From: Robiginitomaculum sp.
Lineage (GTDB): Bacteria > Pseudomonadota > Alphaproteobacteria > Caulobacterales > Maricaulaceae
NCBI GenBank assembly: GCA_002733385.1
Contig: NVVO01000002.1
Location: 15,790-24,046, forward strand
DNA: 8,257 bases
Direction: 5' to 3'
A program made the position numbers and the translations under genes. The notes under the pieces are model-generated. The model ran no database searches. It was not told the origin of the DNA and saw only the letters and a program-made list of their open reading frames with translations. Each line of letters opens with the position of its first letter. Within the stretch, counting starts at the first letter, position 1. Shown here piece after piece: positions 6,340-8,257 of the stretch.

Positions 6340-6912
6340 CTAATCCGCTTTTTTCTTATTGGCCAGCATCCGCCTTATAAACACACCGTCTTCGCGGTGA
6401 TGTTTGACGGCGGCGGCAATATGCAAGACGATCAAGGCAATGGCGATAAATGCGAAAACTTTATGAATGTCTCCAAATAAGCCGTTGATATTTTCGCGCA
6501 CATCCCCCGTAAAATCCCGCAATATTGGCAATTTGGCCAAAGGCACAGCATTGAACAGTTTGGAGGGAAAGCGCGAGGTTGAAATTATCGCCCAGCCAAT
6601 CAGCGGCATGCCGATCATAAACACATAAAACACCACATGCACCAATTTGGACAGCCATGCTTCCCAGGCTTTAATGCTGGCATCCAGCGGCGGCGGTTTA
6701 TGGGTCAGCCGCCACACTAGACGCGCCACGGACAACACCAAAACCAGCAAGCCAAAGGTCTTGTGCCAATTATACACCGTAACCGTCAGCGAAAAATTGT
6801 CTTCCGGCACAAATTGCATCAAAAACCCGCCCGCCAGCATAAACACGATTAAAGCCGCAATGGCCCAATGTAACCACCGAGCAGTTTTTGTGTAGTTCTG
6901 TGTCCCAATCAT
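6340..6912 (-). CDS. Cytochrome b561 family membrane protein
   Basis: This is a 190-residue inner-membrane di-heme b-type cytochrome of the prokaryotic b561 (CybB/YceJ) family, which moves electrons between quinol and a periplasmic or membrane acceptor. There are four helices: about 13-33, 49-68, 90-111 and 148-170. The expected heme-ligand histidines are present: H15 (ARWLHW), H50 (NWHKT), H150 (DIHKV) and H164 (IVLHIAAA). All four sit at the usual places, so the protein looks functional. The loop at about 112-147 is the typical periplasmic one. The C-terminal tail is basic (ANKKKAD). The ATG at 6912 follows the first YceI stop by 10 nt, and the stop is 5 nt before the second YceI, so the three are surely co-transcribed. 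In E. coli a b561 homologue (yceJ) also adjoins yceI, which supports a joint role. Confidence 0.93.
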   Translation of the reverse strand: MIGTQNYTKTARWLHWAIAALIVFMLAGGFLMQFVPEDNFSLTVTVYNWHKTFGLLVLVLSVARLVWRLTHKPPPLDASIKAWEAWLSKLVHVVFYVFMIGMPLIGWAIISTSRFPSKLFNAVPLAKLPILRDFTGDVRENINGLFGDIHKVFAFIAIALIVLHIAAAVKHHREDGVFIRRMLANKKKAD

Positions 6913-6922
6913 TCTTCAGCCA

Positions 6923-7582
6923 TTATTTGTCTTTGTGAAATTCTGCGCTGATCAAAAGATCAACCTTGTCGGTGACGCCGGGGGCATATTTACCAAGCCC
7001 AAAATCAGACCGTAACAGCGTGCCGCGAGCTTCAATGCCGATGGCCGGCACTTTCTTGAAAGGATGGGGTTTGGCGGCCAGCAATGTCACGTCCAGGGTC
7101 AAGGGCTTGGTGATGCCCATAATGGTCAGATCACCGCTCATAGTGCCTGCCTTCGTACCTGTACGGGTAAACCCCGTGCTTTTGAAGCTGATTTCGCCGT
7201 GTTTGGCCGTATCAAACCAATCCGGGCTGTTCAAATGCTCGTCAAAAATATCAACGCCGCTGTCAATACTGGCCGCATCAATCTCTACGCTTAACACACT
7301 GTTCTCGGGCATGTCCGCGTCCAAAACCAGCACCGCGTCTATATCTCGAAACCTAAGCTGTGGGTTGGACAGGTCGAAATGTGAATAGGAAAATGTCACA
7401 TAACCGTGGGTCTTGTCCATAGTATAGGCCCCGGACGGCACGCCGATATTTTCATAAGGGGCCGCCATTTTATGGGTCTCGTCTGGGTGAAATTTAGGCG
7501 TCTGAGCCGTACCGGACAGCGTATATGTTGCCGCGCCGAGCAATGTGCCTGCCAGAACTAATGTTTGTATCTGCTTTTTCAT
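6923..7582 (-). CDS. YceI family periplasmic lipocalin-like protein (first copy)
   Basis: This 219-residue exported protein is the first gene of the three-gene operon. A signal peptide spans 1-26 (KK start, core 7-21, likely cut after SGTA). A linker of about 25 residues follows, then the YceI domain from GAYTMDKTHGYVTFSYSHF (51-69). Family motifs include HLNSPDWFD (116-124), FKSTGFT (133-139), GDLTIMGITKPLTLDV (150-165) and RSDFGLGKYAPGVTD (191-205). The domain binds isoprenoid-type lipids in characterised homologues; the ligand here is unknown. The ATG at 7582 has a strong AGGAG (7593-7589) with a 6-nt spacer, by far the best ribosome binding site in the operon, suggesting this copy is made in the largest amount. 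The promoter should lie in 7583-7725, shared with the divergent DUF6249-like gene, but no clear -35/-10 was found. Confidence 0.92.
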   Translation of the reverse strand: MKKQIQTLVLAGTLLGAATYTLSGTAQTPKFHPDETHKMAAPYENIGVPSGAYTMDKTHGYVTFSYSHFDLSNPQLRFRDIDAVLVLDADMPENSVLSVEIDAASIDSGVDIFDEHLNSPDWFDTAKHGEISFKSTGFTRTGTKAGTMSGDLTIMGITKPLTLDVTLLAAKPHPFKKVPAIGIEARGTLLRSDFGLGKYAPGVTDKVDLLISAEFHKDK

Positions 7583-7712
7583 AAATTTCTCCTAAGTTTA
7601 TTGCCTCATAACAGGGTATGCGTGTTTTTCCTATAGCCCCATAGTCACGATACTGTGAAAACATTTGCATCCAAACTATCCCGCCGCACCGTCTTAGGGG
7701 TATAACAAACAA

Positions 7713-7720
7713 AAGGAGGT
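7713..7720 (+). promoter_or_regulatory. Near-perfect ribosome binding site
   Basis: AAGGAGGT is the full complement of the 16S rRNA anti-Shine-Dalgarno core and ends 5 nt before the ATG at 7726. It fixes the start of the DUF6249-like gene and implies high translation. It contrasts with the poor start of the sigma factor gene that follows. Confidence 0.85.
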
Positions 7721-7725
7721 TTCTC

Positions 7726-8091
7726 ATGGAAGAAACAATTGCAATTATTTCGGTCTTTGGCACAATCCCACTGATCTTGTTCATCACTATGTTTTTTCGC
7801 TATAAGGCGCGAGGGAAAAATGTCACGCTGGTCAAAGCCATGCTCGACAAGGACAAGGAAATCACCCCCGACGTGATCAAGGCCGTCGGGTTTAGCGCCA
7901 AACGCTCCCACTCGGACCTGCGTACTGGCATGATTTTGGTGGCCATTGGTGCGGCAACCTTCATCTTTGGCGGCATGATACCCGAAGATGAAGCCGAAAA
8001 AGTCATGGGCGGGGTGGCCATGTTTCCTCTGTTCATCGGCGCGGCATATCTAGCATTTTGGTTCATCATCAGCCGCAAAGACCCGGAATAA
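7726..8091 (+). CDS. DUF6249-like small membrane protein
   Basis: This is a 121-residue membrane protein with three likely helices: about 4-24, 67-85 and 96-116. Between helices 1 and 2 is a cytosolic-type loop RYKARGKN...AMLDKDKEITPDVIKAVG (about 25-55), then SDLRTGMILVAIGAATFIFGG (63-83). A charged loop after a first helix, a K/E-G/D-x-E-ITP-like segment and a D-L-R-x-G entry to helix 2 is the pattern of DUF6249 proteins, which I recall being found beside ECF sigma factors. The function is unknown; a membrane sensor or partner for the sigma factor is a guess, since no zinc-binding anti-sigma motif is present. The start is secured by AAGGAGGT at 5 nt. The stop at 8089-8091 is 3 nt before the proposed sigma factor start, and the two genes are in the same reading frame. 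Confidence 0.8.
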   Translation: MEETIAIISVFGTIPLILFITMFFRYKARGKNVTLVKAMLDKDKEITPDVIKAVGFSAKRSHSDLRTGMILVAIGAATFIFGGMIPEDEAEKVMGGVAMFPLFIGAAYLAFWFIISRKDPE

Positions 8092-8094
8092 TTT

Positions 8095-8257
8095 TTGGCT
8101 TTGGCGGACAACCATAAACACGCACAAAATTGTGCGGCGCTCGTAAAAACCCATCAAGGGCAGATACGGGCGTTTTTGCGTCGTTTATGCCGCAATTCTG
8201 CCTTGGCCGACGATTTGGCCCAAGATACTTTCCTGCGAGCGTTCCAAAATATGGACA
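8095..8257 (+). CDS. ECF-type sigma-70 family RNA polymerase sigma factor, N-terminal part
   Basis: Only the first 54 codons are inside the window. The sequence AALVKTHQGQIRAFLRRLCRNSALADDLAQDTFLRAFQNM (14-53) is a clear sigma region 2. It includes the ADDLAQDTFLRAF core (38-50) that contacts the polymerase and helps open the promoter. ECF factors redirect transcription to stress or envelope genes, usually under an anti-sigma partner, which is not visible here. No ATG or GTG is available between the upstream in-frame TAA (8089-8091) and the conserved domain. The start must therefore be TTG at 8095, with GGA (8085-8087) 7 nt upstream, or TTG at 8101. The close spacing suggests translation coupled to the DUF6249-like gene. 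A short palindrome (8121-8136) lies within the first codons. Confidence 0.87.
   Translation, partial: MALADNHKHAQNCAALVKTHQGQIRAFLRRLCRNSALADDLAQDTFLRAFQNMD
8121..8136. repeat. Short palindrome inside the start of the sigma factor gene
   Basis: CGCACAA-AA-TTGTGCG is a perfect inverted repeat with 7-bp arms, beginning 26 nt after the proposed TTG start. In RNA it could form a 6-bp stem with an AAAT loop. No T-run follows, so it is not an intrinsic terminator. It could affect ribosome access or be an operator, or it may be chance. Confidence 0.35.

Noticed and set aside
7645..7658. TCAC-N6-GTGA inverted repeat between the YceI operon and the DUF6249-like gene
   Set aside because: Four-base arms are expected by chance, and the arm order is the reverse of a CRP site.
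7671..7693. ECF-type promoter (CCAAAC then CGTC) before the DUF6249-like gene
   Set aside because: The 13-bp gap is shorter than the roughly 16-bp spacing usual for AAC/CGTC ECF promoters, and the -35 lacks GGAAC.

Overview
The window looks like part of an alphaproteobacterial chromosome of middling GC content. The evidence is the style of its NrdB, an Uup-type ABC-F ATPase, a YceI/cytochrome b561/YceI cluster, a TadG-like pilus-assembly protein, and a small DUF6249-like membrane protein next to an ECF sigma factor. No mobile element, CRISPR array, rRNA or tRNA was seen, and most of the window is ordinary housekeeping and envelope content. A finer taxonomic placement would be guesswork.

Layout. 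The minus-strand start of nrdB (1-290) runs off the left edge. Upstream of it (291-583) lie two imperfect NrdR-box-like sites 30 bp apart. A four-helix membrane protein of unknown function (584-1081, +) converges with an LpxR-like outer-membrane barrel protein (1093-2157, -). A 354-bp divergent intergenic region (2158-2511) holds several small inverted repeats. The uup-like ABC-F gene follows (2512-4311, +). Its stop codon abuts the stop of a convergent TadG-like gene (4312-5537, -), which a -1 frameshift near 5085-5136 breaks into two frames.

A 209-bp AT-rich gap precedes a tight minus-strand operon: YceI (7582-6923), cytochrome b561 (6912-6340), YceI (6334-5747), separated by 10 and 5 nt. 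Divergent from it, the DUF6249-like gene (7726-8091, +) has a very strong ribosome binding site. The start of an ECF sigma factor follows directly (8095 to the right edge), apparently from a TTG codon.

How the genes work together. The YceI/b561/YceI cluster probably forms one periplasmic and inner-membrane unit handling an isoprenoid or quinone-like lipid and its electrons. The DUF6249-like protein and the sigma factor are probably co-transcribed and functionally linked. The LpxR-like and TadG-like proteins are separate envelope functions. No previously undescribed multi-gene system is evident. The items most worth a second look are the split TadG-like gene, the candidate NrdR boxes, the LpxR-like protein lacking a recognisable catalytic N-terminus, and the unusual start of the sigma factor gene.
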